From contig NZ_LT599032.1 in assembly GCF_900079725.1 (NCBI RefSeq), positions 2,713,234 through 2,777,233 of the forward strand: DNA of 64,000 bases, given 5' to 3'. Both the position numbers and the translations under genes were made by a program. The notes below the pieces were generated by a model. That model ran no database searches, had not been told where the DNA came from, and was given only the letters and a program-made list of their open reading frames with translations. The stretch is from an uncultured Dysgonomonas sp. (GTDB lineage Bacteria > Bacteroidota > Bacteroidia > Bacteroidales > Dysgonomonadaceae). Shown here piece by piece: positions 54,643 to 62,975 of the stretch (the first letter of the stretch is position 1; every line of letters begins with the position of its first letter).

Positions 54643-55686
54643 ATGTTTATGATTAAAGAAGAAGTTAAAAACAGGAGCACATTCAGTGTAATGTGCTACC
54701 TCAAAAAGAATGAATTAAAAAACGCGGAATGTGCCGTATATATCCGTATAACAGTGAAAGGGCAACTTGTGGGATTTAGCTTGCAGGAATCAATACTTCC
54801 TTCACTATGGAGCCAACCCAAAGAAAGATGCAAAGGCAAAGACCGTAAATCAGTTGAGTTGAATGATAAAATTGATTCGGTTAAATTAAAACTAAAGCAA
54901 ATACACAAAGAGCTGGAGCTTGAAGGAAAGCCTGTAACCGCTCAGATTATAAAAGATATCTATTTTGGTAATTCTCCTTTTGTCAAGACAAAGACTATAT
55001 TGGATATTCATAAGGAGCATAATGAAAGATGCAAAAAATTAGTCGGTATAGATTATTCCCAGTCCACTATGTACAAGTTTGATACATCATTAAAGTACCT
55101 TACAGAATTCATGAAAAGTGCATTAAAGATTGATGATGCAGATATAAATGAAATTAAAGAGGATTTTATCCGCAAATATGAGTTGTATCTAAAGGTCAAT
55201 AAAGGGCTTTCTAATAACACAACCATTAAGCAGCTTAAAATCTTCAAAAAGATGATTCGTATAGGACTTGCTAATGACTGGATTCAAAAAGACCCTTTCT
55301 ATAATCTGAAGTTCAGGCAAGATGAAGTACATATCGGGTTCCTTACAAAAAGCGAACTTGAAATGTTAATAAACAAGACGATAGATAATGAGAGATTATC
55401 GCAGGTAAAAGATGTATATGTTTTTTGTTGCTTTACCGGATTAGCCTTTGTCGATGTGAAAAGTTTAGAACCAGAACATATAACAACAGACAACGAAGAT
55501 GTAATATGGATTCGTAAGCCCCGGATGAAAACAAATAATATGAGTAGTATCCCTTTATTGGATATCCCGAAAAGGATATTAGAAAAATATTCTACGAATA
55601 TTAACTGCATGAGAAAAAAACAACTTTTACCGGTACCCTCAAATGCAAAGATGAATGTTTATCTGAAGGAAACAGCAGTCATTTAG
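54643..55686 (+). pseudogene. Tyrosine integrase, C-terminally truncated
   Basis: 347 residues. An arm-binding domain (VMCYLKKNELKNAECAVYIR) and a core-binding SAM-like domain are present, with the start of the catalytic domain CCFTGLAFVDVKSLEPEHI and IWIRKPRMKTNN. The protein then ends at NAKMNVYLKETAVI. The H-x-x-R box, the second His and the tyrosine nucleophile, normally in the next 80 residues, are missing. It cannot recombine DNA by itself. The break is probably where another element joined, since a second integrase starts 244 bp later. Confidence 0.85.
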
Positions 55687-55867
55687 AAAAGGGAGAGCAA
55701 ATGACGGTAATTAAAACTTAATCAGCGGATTAAGCAAAACGGTTCTTTTGACCAAAAGAGAATAAATGCACAAAAAAGCAAAGTTGGCGGTGAGTTCAGT
55801 TACCAAATCGTTACCTGAGTAACTTTGTTGAATTGGAGTTTATTCGTCACTTATTCAATAGTTTGCG

Positions 55868-55875
55868 TAATTTTG
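55868..55875 (+). promoter_or_regulatory. -7 box for integrase 2
   Basis: TAATTTTG. The next bases, together tttgcatagca (55872-55882), recur at 54590-54600, at about the same distance before integrase 1, so both genes may share a promoter design. Confidence 0.45.
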
Positions 55876-55886
55876 CATAGCACTGG

Positions 55887-55931
55887 ATAACTCTAAGTAA
55901 ACTAAATTTGTAATTAAAAAATTAGAGTTAT
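55887..55931. repeat. Inverted repeat flanking the integrase 2 start
   Basis: ataactctaa (55887-55896) mirrors ttagagttat (55922-55931), the latter covering the first two bases of the integrase ATG. It shares the aactctaa core with the repeat at 54504. It is possibly an autoregulatory or recombinase site. Confidence 0.5.
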
Positions 55932-57291
55932 GGCAAGAAGTACATTTAAGGTTTTGTTCTATCTTAAAAAGAACAATTTAAAAGATGGTAAAGCCCCTGT
56001 GATGGGAAGAATCACTGTAAACAGTACCATCTCACAGTTTAGCTGTAAGCTAAACATCAAGCCCGAGCTTTGGGATACCAAAGCAAACCGAGCATCAGGC
56101 AAAAGTCTTGAAGCACAGAAAATCAATCAGAAGCTAGACAACATCAAAACCCAAATCGGCAAGCAATACCAAAGTATCTGTGACAAGGATAATTTTGTTT
56201 CTGCTGAAAAAGTTAAAAACGCATATTTGGGTTTCGGTGATGAGTTCCGAACATTCTTTTCCATTGCTGATGAGTTCTACGAAAGCTATGCTAAACGTGT
56301 AGGCAAAGATCGCACCGAAGGCTCTTACGAACAGCTGATTATCAATCGCAGGAGAGTAGAGATGTTTCTTCGGGACAGATATAATCTTTCCGATATTCCA
56401 ATCAAGGAAATAGAGCCTCAATTTATTGAGGACTATTATGCCTATTTGTTGGAAGAACGCAAGCTGGCAGGCAGTACTTTGCTTACTGCTGTAACCAAGC
56501 TGAAACAAATCATGTTGATTGCTCAACGCAAGGGCTATATCCATGTCAATCCTTTTGCCAGCTTTCGATTCAAAGCCCAGACTCGGGATAGAGGTTATTT
56601 GACCGAAGATGAACTTCGAAGGTTTATGACTGTGGAACTCAGAAGATACAAGCAACGTCAGATTCGAGATATTTTCGTCTTTCAGTCATTTACGGGTTTG
56701 GCTTACGCAGATGTCAAGAAATTGACCTTTGATGATATTCAAACCTCTTTCGATGGCGAATTGTGGCTGATAGCTAAACGCAAGAAAACTAACGCTACGT
56801 TCTATGTCAAATTATTGCCAATAGCCAAACAACTCATTGAACAATATCGCCTTGTAGCTAAAAATAATTTTGTATTTCCTGTACCAAGCCACAGCGATAA
56901 TATGAATCGTTGCCTTCAACGTATAGCCAAATTATGCGGTGTAAATAAGCGAGTTACGTCACATATGGGGCGCCATACAATGGCTACAACAGTGTGCCTC
57001 TCGCAAGGTGTACCCATCGAAACAGTCTCTCAGATGCTTGGGCACAGCTGCATAACTACGACTCAAATTTATGCCAAAATCACCAACGACAAGATAAGTA
57101 AAGATATGGCGGTATTGACAGATAAAATCGGGGATAAGTATAAATTGGAAACAGATCGACCTCAATCCGATTTCAGAAACATCAAACGAATCACTAAAAA
57201 GCAAAAAGAAATGTTGCCCCGAAAAAAGAGAGAAAATAACCCCGTTAATCCATCAACTTATATCATCCCCAAATGGGCTAAGGTGGAATAG
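55930..57291 (+). CDS. Tyrosine-type site-specific integrase (complete)
   Basis: 453 residues, the Bacteroides mobile-element type. The arm-binding domain is residues 1-100 (STFKVLFYLKKNNLKDGKAP), the core-binding domain 105-210, and the catalytic domain 220-400. Catalytic marks are FTGLAYADVKKLT, KRKKTN with the beta-strand Lys, HMGRHTMATT (H-x-x-R), MLGHSCITTTQIY with the second His and the Tyr nucleophile. As in IntDOT-type enzymes the first Arg is not obvious. It would integrate and excise the element, probably at the tRNA-Leu site. Confidence 0.92.
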   Translation: MARSTFKVLFYLKKNNLKDGKAPVMGRITVNSTISQFSCKLNIKPELWDTKANRASGKSLEAQKINQKLDNIKTQIGKQYQSICDKDNFVSAEKVKNAYLGFGDEFRTFFSIADEFYESYAKRVGKDRTEGSYEQLIINRRRVEMFLRDRYNLSDIPIKEIEPQFIEDYYAYLLEERKLAGSTLLTAVTKLKQIMLIAQRKGYIHVNPFASFRFKAQTRDRGYLTEDELRRFMTVELRRYKQRQIRDIFVFQSFTGLAYADVKKLTFDDIQTSFDGELWLIAKRKKTNATFYVKLLPIAKQLIEQYRLVAKNNFVFPVPSHSDNMNRCLQRIAKLCGVNKRVTSHMGRHTMATTVCLSQGVPIETVSQMLGHSCITTTQIYAKITNDKISKDMAVLTDKIGDKYKLETDRPQSDFRNIKRITKKQKEMLPRKKRENNPVNPSTYIIPKWAKVE

Positions 57292-57348
57292 AATAAGAAC
57301 AATGATGGTCAGCTCAGCCCTTTTGTTGCAGGAGAAGGTCACTTCTTA

Positions 57349-57446
57349 CAAGGCAAACAAGTCAAGCCCGAAGCCCTACGGGTCGAAAACGAAAATCTCC
57401 ATCCTCTGGGATAGTATTTTCGCCCCGAGGCTTGCTTGTTTCCTTG
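57349..57446. repeat. Long imperfect inverted repeat after integrase 2
   Basis: caaggcaaacaagtcaagcc (57349-57368) largely mirrors ggcttgcttgtttccttg (57429-57446), with inner pairs cccg/cggg and cgaaaa/ttttcg. The spacer 57292-57513 has no ORF. Confidence 0.55.
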
Positions 57447-57513
57447 CTCGAAGTGTATAGAAATATCCTGCAACGAAAATGACTGACCCGACGATGACGC
57501 ATATCTTCAAACT

Positions 57514-57553
57514 AAAACAAGCATCCCTGATTAACATCAAGAATGCTTGTTTT
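57514..57553. terminator. Bidirectional terminator between integrase 2 and the HTH gene
   Basis: aaaacaagca / tgcttgtttt, perfect 10-bp arms with flanking T/A runs. Confidence 0.7.
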
Positions 57554-57603
57554 CATTTTATGCGTAAGTGGCAACTCAACTCCCTCTCCTTAGAATCTGC
57601 ATA

Positions 57604-57903
57604 TCAAAAGGGCAATTCTGGCGATTGGTAGTTATTATGCAATACCTCTTGAAGTTCTTTCTCGGGATAAAGTATTTTCCCACCAATCGTTGTATAACAG
57701 ATCATTCGCTTATCTCGCAGAGTTTGAAGCGTTCGAGGTGAGATATGGAGATACTCCATTACTTCCTCTCCACTCAGATACCGTTCGTCTGCCAATGTTG
57801 GGCGATGCTTGTCTCTAACATCCTGCACATCTTCAATGGATTGCTCTATCTGCTCCAAAAGTTCCTTGAACTCTTCAGACTCGTAATTGATAAATTTATC
57901 CAT
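57604..57903 (-). CDS. Excisionase-like helix-turn-helix protein
   Basis: 99 residues. A helical N-terminal half (FKELLEQIEQSIEDVQDVRD) leads to a MerR/Xis-type winged HTH: YLSGEEVMEYLHISPRTLQT, LRDKRMICYTTIGGKILYPE. Small proteins of this kind in Bacteroides mobile elements work as directionality factors for excision. It is 3 bp upstream of, and on the same strand as, the end of a second, similar protein, so the two are a pair. It converges with the integrase. Confidence 0.85.
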   Translation of the reverse strand: MDKFINYESEEFKELLEQIEQSIEDVQDVRDKHRPTLADERYLSGEEVMEYLHISPRTLQTLRDKRMICYTTIGGKILYPEKELQEVLHNNYQSPELPF

Positions 57904-57906
57904 AAG

Positions 57907-58194
57907 TTACTTTTTGGCTGGTTTAATTTCTGTTTGGAGTAGGCAATGAGTATCCTCTTCCTTGTAATAGACCTTACCACCTAACATTGCAAATGGTATC
58001 TTACCATTATTCCGCCAAGTCTGCAAAGTACGTTTCGAGATTCCCAAAGCACGGCAGACATCTGCCGAATCCATTCATCCGTCTCTGGGATTGGAACAAT
58101 AGACGGCTCTTAATGCAGCCATATCAGAGGTTAATCTACTAATCTGTCGTTTTAACAGTTCCCATGTATGTAAATCGATACAAACAATCTCCAT
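57907..58194 (-). pseudogene. Second excisionase-like HTH gene with an in-frame TGA
   Basis: A 95-codon frame on the reverse strand begins at the ATG at 58194 (MEIVCIDLHTWELLKRQISR) and reaches DSADVCRALGISKRTLQTWR and NGKIPFAMLGGKVYYKEED, a full-length excisionase-like pattern. Codon 40 (58077-58075) is TGA, in frame, followed at once by ATG. Family members usually have W-L/M-D at this point, so TGG to TGA is the simplest reading. The downstream part (58074-57907, 55 aa) could still be made from the ATG and retains the HTH. It might instead be two coupled cistrons. Confidence 0.6.
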
Positions 58195-58225
58195 AATGAT
58201 TCTATTTAGTTGTTATTTTTTCGTT

Positions 58226-58606
58226 TTACTCTTTATCATTATTAAATGTACTTGCCAAAGAACGTTTTAACCCTTCATTAGCAGCACGAGTTATCAACTC
58301 TTTGTTTTGCAACAAGTGATCCGCAAGAATATTCGATAACAGCATAGTCGGAGTGATCTCGGGTACAATATGTTGCAGCGAGGCAACAAGCATCTGGAGT
58401 TTCTCTTTCATCCGAACATCTATATAGACCGGAGTATAATCCTTGATCTTTCGTGTTGTCAAAAATCGGTTGGTATATTCTTCCTCGTCTTTTTTACGAG
58501 AGGGTTTTGCCTTGGTGGAATTTGGCATTCATGTGCTATTGCCAAACATATCGGATATATTTGGTTTCTCATCTACTGTTTTATCTTTTTCAATATCTTC
58601 ACTCAT
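58226..58606 (-). pseudogene. DUF3408-family gene with an in-frame TGA
   Basis: The reverse strand from the ATG at 58606 reads MSEDIEKDKTVDEKPNISDM FGNST, then TGA, then ATG and a 100-residue DUF3408-like protein (58528-58226) with YTPVYIDVRMKEKLQMLVAS and ITPTMLLSNILADHL. All is in one frame, so a Trp-to-stop change is possible; alternatively the 25-aa leader and the 100-aa protein are coupled. DUF3408 proteins accompany Bacteroides mobile elements and resemble ribbon-helix-helix DNA-binding factors. Role inferred. Confidence 0.6.
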
Positions 58607-58647
58607 AAGTTATTTGTTTTAAATGTTATAACTATTCCTGATAATAC

Positions 58648-58836
58648 TTATATCTGTATTAGGCTTGTTTGTTTAGAATAATCAAATAACTCAAACATCT
58701 CTGATACGATTGGTCTTGCCCATGATTCTACATTTTCCGAAAGAATAAGCAGTATACAACTTTGTATATCGCTGTTTCCGAACTCAGGTGCAAGTATAGC
58801 ACATTCCGGGGCTCTGCGCTGTGAGCATAACAGCAT
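58648..58836 (-). CDS. Small open frame of unknown function (62 aa)
   Basis: 62 residues (MLLCSQRRAPECAILAPEFG, NSDIQSCILLILSENVESWA, ...). The sequence looks protein-like but I recognise no family, and no promoter or partner is evident. It may be a remnant. The spacer 58837-59029 holds nothing I recognise. Confidence 0.3.
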   Translation of the reverse strand: MLLCSQRRAPECAILAPEFGNSDIQSCILLILSENVESWARPIVSEMFELFDYSKQTSLIQI

Positions 58837-59029
58837 TACCTAACAGGTTATGTTTGTATGGCATTGATTATAAGAATGATTCAATTAGAGTCTATACTCA
58901 GAAAGGAGTAATTTGGGAATAGTGGTCAATCGACTGTTTTATGTTAATGTTCTCTATATAAGCAGATAGTGTAAGTTTGGGGAGAAGCGTAAATATTTAT
59001 AGGAAATATAGCCTGATAATGTTTTTTAA

Positions 59030-59977
59030 CTATTCGAGGTTAGATTTGTTTAGCTCATCTATCAGGGTATCTATATTTTCAAGCCCAAATATCTGTTCCC
59101 GTTTGTTACGGTTACGGCAGTTGAGTAGTTGTTGCATACCGATATAGTGTTTATTATCACCATACCGCTCTTTGTTACCCTCTGTACGAAAAGATATAAA
59201 GTCTTTATTGCCATCGCCAACCGATACCCATTTATCTTTGATGTATTTGTGCTCACTTAGTTGGTCAAGGAGATAGACCAATGTCTTTTGGTTGGTTACC
59301 TGTAGCGGTTCGGGGAGTTTCCCCGAAAGAAGTTTCTTCAGTTCAGATATTTTTATTTTTGAGCGAAACAATTTGAGAGCTTCTATGCAATCGGCTAATA
59401 ATAGATATTGTTCTTTGCTAAGTTTGGGTTGGTAAGAACGCTTGGTAGATTTAGGCTTAACAATTGCTTTGGTCTCTTTGGCAATAGTAGTTTCCTGTAT
59501 AGGTGTCTTTTCTTGAATAGCCTCTACTTTAGGCTTTGGAAGAAGCTTCTCATATTTGATGCACAAGCATTCCAAACTTACGAGGTCTACCAATTCTTGG
59601 AAATAGGGCAAATCAATTTTACTTAACTCTGTAGTATAGTTGCTTGGAGTTATCGTAGCTATTGGTTTGACAAACGTGCGATACCGATGATAAACATCTT
59701 TGCTTGTCTCATCATAAAAGTCACTATACCAGAGATAATCCTCTCTGCCATTACGAAGATATTTGGGTAAGCTCGCCAAAGGAGGATTGTTGCGGATGAT
59801 ATCCAGCACTTTGCTTTTATAATGGAGTATCTCTGCCTCTGTGAGTTGTGGCTGTGAGACCAAGCCAAGTGCTGTTTCATAGTTGATTGCCACAAAGTCA
59901 TTGAGACTCTGCTGTACAACCCGAAATACTTCGGGAACATTGCTATCATAATCTATGTTTTGCTCTCCATTATACAT
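59030..59977 (-). CDS. Mobile-element protein of unknown function
   Basis: 315 residues, soluble. The N-terminal half is helical. A Lys/Thr-rich linker (residues 150-190) leads to a C-terminal part that looks like a winged helix (SKEQYLLLADCIEALKLFRS, KISELKKLLSGKLPEPLQVT, NQKTLVYLLDQLSEHKYIKD) and ends MQQLLNCRNRNKREQIFGLE. Similar proteins occur in Bacteroidales mobile elements, possibly the DUF6617 group, but this is from memory. It may bind DNA as a replication or transfer factor. It is the nearest gene to the oriT-like region. Confidence 0.55.
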   Translation of the reverse strand: MYNGEQNIDYDSNVPEVFRVVQQSLNDFVAINYETALGLVSQPQLTEAEILHYKSKVLDIIRNNPPLASLPKYLRNGREDYLWYSDFYDETSKDVYHRYRTFVKPIATITPSNYTTELSKIDLPYFQELVDLVSLECLCIKYEKLLPKPKVEAIQEKTPIQETTIAKETKAIVKPKSTKRSYQPKLSKEQYLLLADCIEALKLFRSKIKISELKKLLSGKLPEPLQVTNQKTLVYLLDQLSEHKYIKDKWVSVGDGNKDFISFRTEGNKERYGDNKHYIGMQQLLNCRNRNKREQIFGLENIDTLIDELNKSNLE

Positions 59978-60127
59978 GTACTAAAGATAGTAATATTACC
60001 AATAGGAGCAACAAGAGTGACTCTTTTTTGTCAGGCAACATGGCAAATAAAAGCATCCCCAAGCAAAGCTATACACATCATATTGTCAGTGATATAACTA
60101 TCAAATATACGTTTTATATTTGCCAAA

Positions 60128-60144
60128 GTATCCATGTCGGATAC
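60128..60144. repeat. Palindromic operator-like site
   Basis: gtatcc-atgtc-ggatac, perfect 6-bp arms. Its half-sites recur in the related palindrome at 60249-60264 (atcgga-agta-tccgat). Confidence 0.4.
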
Positions 60145-60248
60145 ATCTAATTTATACAACGATATGAGAAATTTAATCCACTTTCTACCATTTATTTGCT
60201 CCGGCTACCCTTGAAGAGCAATAGGCAATACATTGACAGTATTGCAAC

Positions 60249-60284
60249 ATCGGAAGTATCCGATAATACACTCCCTTCGGAGTG
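60249..60284. repeat. Two adjacent hairpins before the relaxase operon
   Basis: atcgga-agta-tccgat (60249-60264) and cactcc-cttc-ggagtg (60269-60284) lie 4 bp apart in the non-coding stretch 59978-60614. Confidence 0.45.
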
Positions 60285-60352
60285 AAAATGTTGCCACCGA
60301 TTCAAAAAACAAAGAGACCATCGCCTCTTTATTTTTTTCTCGTTGTCAAAGG

Positions 60353-60592
60353 AGCAAGGTAATCTTTCGGGTAACCCAAAAAGCTCTCCGAGACTTTTTG
60401 AATTACTACCGAAAAAACCTTGCTCTGCGAGGCAGTGACCACGCGAAACATAAATCCGGCGTTCCTTGAATTTATCCTCCGCTTGAAAATACGCTCACGT
60501 TGGTCGCCTATTTTAAGGTCACTTTACAGCCCTTTCGTTTCTCTCCCGATGGTCGCAAAACTGTCGGACTGTCCTGTACTTTGAGGTACAGG
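60353..60592. other. Candidate transfer origin (oriT)
   Basis: Just upstream of mobC. A nested stem-loop has outer arms agcaaggt (60353-60360) / accttgct (60417-60424) and inner arms caaaaag (60377-60383) / ctttttg (60394-60400). A second hairpin cctgtac-tttgag-gtacagg lies at 60573-60592. Position directly ahead of mobC and the relaxase, with strong secondary structure, is what an oriT should show. No nick consensus is recognised. Confidence 0.45.
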
Positions 60593-60614
60593 GAAGTTCA
60601 TAACCTCAAATATA

Positions 60615-60959
60615 ATGGTTATGGAGAATAGGAAGAAAAAGGGAAGACCGTCTAAAGGAGAAAACAAATTGACAGTCTCAATCAATCTGAAATTGACCCA
60701 AAAAGAATATAATTCCGTGAAAGGAAAATCAGATATATTGGGAATAAAACCGACACAATATGCTCGGGAGATGACTATTAATGGAGGTATCAAATCTCGC
60801 TTTACGTTGGAGGAACTCGACCTGATGCGGAAGCTGGCTGGTATGGCAAATAACCTGAACCAAGTAGCTAAGCGAGTGAACAGAAATGAGTTTCTGCAAG
60901 TAGGTTTAGACTTGGTTATACTGGCAGGTAAGATTAAAGAATTAGTAGATGATCGCTAA
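60615..60959 (+). CDS. MobC-like mobilization accessory protein
   Basis: 114 residues. KKKGRPSKGENKLTVSINLK begins a ribbon-helix-helix DNA-binding domain, followed by helices (LGIKPTQYAREMTINGGIKS, LDLMRKLAGMANNLNQVAKR) as in the MobC/relaxosome family. It would bind oriT and help the relaxase nick one strand. It overlaps the relaxase gene by 11 bp, so the two are coupled. Start at 60615 or 60621. Confidence 0.82.
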   Translation: MVMENRKKKGRPSKGENKLTVSINLKLTQKEYNSVKGKSDILGIKPTQYAREMTINGGIKSRFTLEELDLMRKLAGMANNLNQVAKRVNRNEFLQVGLDLVILAGKIKELVDDR

Positions 60960-62262
60960 AAATATTAAAGGGAAATCGTTCAAGGGCTGTGTCAATTATG
61001 TGATAAATGACACAGCGGAATTACTCGAAGTCGAAGGTGTATTTGCGGATAGTACCAAAAGTATGATCCGCAGTTTTGCTATGCAACGCTCCGGCAGAAA
61101 GGAGATAAAACAGCCTGTCGGGCATATTCCGATATCCTTTGCTCCCGAAGATAGAGCAAGAATGACCAACGGTTTTATGCTCCAATTAGCCAAAGGATAT
61201 ATGCAAGAAATGGGAATCAAGAATACGCAATATATTATAGTCCGGCATCACAATACCGATAATGAGCACCTGCATATTGTATATAATCGAATCGATAATA
61301 ACCTGAAGTTGATCTCTGTTAATCAGGATTATAAACGGAATATCAAGGTCTGTAAGAAACTAAAGGATAAGTATAATCTGACTTACGGTAAGGGAAGAGA
61401 AAATGTAAAACGAGAGAAATTAGATAATCCCGATAGGGTAAAGTATTATATTTACGATGCGATAAAATCAGTTTTACCGACTTGTAAGAATCCGGCTGCT
61501 CTACGATTTGCCCTTCAAGATTTGGGTATTGAGCTTATCTATAAACATAAAAGGACAACTGAAAATCAGGGGATTGGAATGGGCATAAATGAGATCGAGG
61601 GTGTATCGTTCAAATACGATAATGTCTGTTTCAAAGGCTCGGAGATTGATCGAAAATTTAGCTTTGGAAATCTGCGAAAGGAATTTGATAAGAATGTTTT
61701 GGAGGCAAGAAAACGAGGTCGGGAAGAACTTCTGCAACAACAAGCAGAGCAAAAAGCGAAACAGGAAGCAGAACTGAAAGCCCAAAAAGAGGCTGAATAT
61801 AAAGCAAGAAAAGAAGCCGAAGCCACTCCGAAAAACACAAAGATTGGAGGGGTCGAGCTAACTACTGAACAGTGGAAAATATTGAAAGAGGGTGGATTTA
61901 TCTATCTCGAAAACATGAAAAGTTCGAACGGACAAGTAGTATCGGCTTATGTTTTTACGGATGATAAACAGGAAAAAGTCTTTGTCTCCAAAGAACAGCC
62001 CGACAGTTTCGTTAAATATGGAAAGTACGAAATGCGTGTTCAGGATAAGATTTTGGTGGAAAATGGCTATATGACAAAGGCTAAAGTTAAGTGGTATGGC
62101 ATCGGAACTTTTGCATATCCGTATTTGTGGAAAGAGAATAAAGATGACGTTGAATATAAGGAGTCATTTGGTGATCCGAGAGTGCCGAAGGAGAAAAAAG
62201 AAGAAGCGAAAAGACAGATTGTGATTCCGAAAGTGAAGAAAAATAGGGGCCCGAAATGGTAA
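60949..62262 (+). CDS. Relaxase (MobA/VirD2 family) with C-terminal DUF3945
   Basis: 437 residues. The relaxase domain is residues 1-220: MIAKNIKGKSFKGCVNYVIN carries the N-terminal Tyr, which may be the nucleophile, and the three-His metal motif is seen in IIVRHHNTDNEHLHIVYNRI. A Glu/Lys/Ala-rich coiled coil (about residues 250-290) joins it to a DUF3945 domain (GGVELTTEQWKILKEGGFIY, ending YPYLWKENKDD), a module common in Bacteroidales mobilization proteins. It nicks oriT and leads the DNA into a conjugation pore supplied in trans. No pore genes are seen here. Confidence 0.9.
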   Translation: MIAKNIKGKSFKGCVNYVINDTAELLEVEGVFADSTKSMIRSFAMQRSGRKEIKQPVGHIPISFAPEDRARMTNGFMLQLAKGYMQEMGIKNTQYIIVRHHNTDNEHLHIVYNRIDNNLKLISVNQDYKRNIKVCKKLKDKYNLTYGKGRENVKREKLDNPDRVKYYIYDAIKSVLPTCKNPAALRFALQDLGIELIYKHKRTTENQGIGMGINEIEGVSFKYDNVCFKGSEIDRKFSFGNLRKEFDKNVLEARKRGREELLQQQAEQKAKQEAELKAQKEAEYKARKEAEATPKNTKIGGVELTTEQWKILKEGGFIYLENMKSSNGQVVSAYVFTDDKQEKVFVSKEQPDSFVKYGKYEMRVQDKILVENGYMTKAKVKWYGIGTFAYPYLWKENKDDVEYKESFGDPRVPKEKKEEAKRQIVIPKVKKNRGPKW

Positions 62263-62330
62263 GAAAGTCCTCTTGCAATTTTATTTGATATTTTTAATAT
62301 CCTATACTCTCGTAGTTAGAATAGCATATT

Positions 62331-62429
62331 TTAAGAGAATAGAATCAACTGTATTCTAATGATAAAGCCTACAATGGCTAATAAAGCTATCAGCCTACTA
62401 AAGAAGAAAATATATTTGGCACTGTCCAT
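62331..62429 (-). CDS. Tiny membrane protein (32 aa)
   Basis: The reverse strand from 62429 encodes MDSAKYIFFFSRLIALLAIV, then GFIIRIQLILFS and TAA. It is almost entirely hydrophobic. It starts 8 nt after the DUF4405 stop on the same strand, so it is in the same apparent transcript. Such short single-helix proteins often escape annotation; it could also be chance. Confidence 0.4.
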   Translation of the reverse strand: MDSAKYIFFFSRLIALLAIVGFIIRIQLILFS

Positions 62430-62437
62430 TTATATAA

Positions 62438-62895
62438 TTAACTTATGTCTTTTTTCTTCCATCCTAATCCTTTCATCATCAATGAAAATCGGGTAGTAAT
62501 ATGAATCAATATAAATACTATCATTACAAGACCAAGCCTATAATGCCACATCCCGATAGAGGAATTTCCACCTTCAAGAAATAAAATAAGAATAATCCCC
62601 GTAATCGTCTCCATTAAAAATAATACAGACAAGACTATTGTAACTTTGCTTTTTTTCCCTATCCCACTTTTTATAAAGTTTCTATACCATGCCCAATGTG
62701 CCTTTATGTGGAATCCTCCGACAGTAAGCGATAAAAATCCTGTAATAATGCCCAATACTCCCAGAGATCGTGATTGCTGGTATGTCCTGCTACATGTAGT
62801 TTCACCCCACTGTATATCAAGAGTAGAAATACAGGTATTAGAATTAAATCAATAATAAATATAGATTTTCCTTTTGTTAATGATATTTTTCTCAT
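62438..62895 (-). pseudogene. DUF4405 membrane protein, frameshifted
   Basis: The frame from the ATG at 62895 reads MRKISLTKGKSIFIIDLILI and continues to HDLWEYW; the correct sequence then resumes in another frame as LGIITGFLSLTVGGFHIKAH WAWYRNFIKSG. Adding one T near 62753-62757 would restore a continuous protein of about 152 residues with four membrane helices and paired His (FHIKAHW, MWHYRLG, LIHITTRF) that could bind haem. So the gene is broken by a single-base loss, or the base was missed in sequencing. It follows the Crp-family regulator on the same strand. Confidence 0.7.
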
Positions 62896-62975
62896 TCAGC
62901 CGATCTTTAAGTATTATAAATACAAAGGTCGGTAAGTGAAAAGGATTAAGACGATAACAATTGTAAAGAAATGAA

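Noticed and set aside
58075..58077. UGA read as tryptophan in the mobile region
   Set aside because: TGA is used as an ordinary stop elsewhere in the window (for example mltF and plsC), so recoding is less likely than mutation or a coupled restart.
58071..58078. ttcatccg repeat of the tRNA-Leu 3' end as a second att site
   Set aside because: Only eight bases match and it lies inside the excisionase coding sequence; the true far att site is probably beyond the window.
60233..60469. 78-codon open frame on the plus strand ahead of mobC
   Set aside because: It runs through the hairpins of the oriT-like region, has odd composition and no promoter; likely non-coding.
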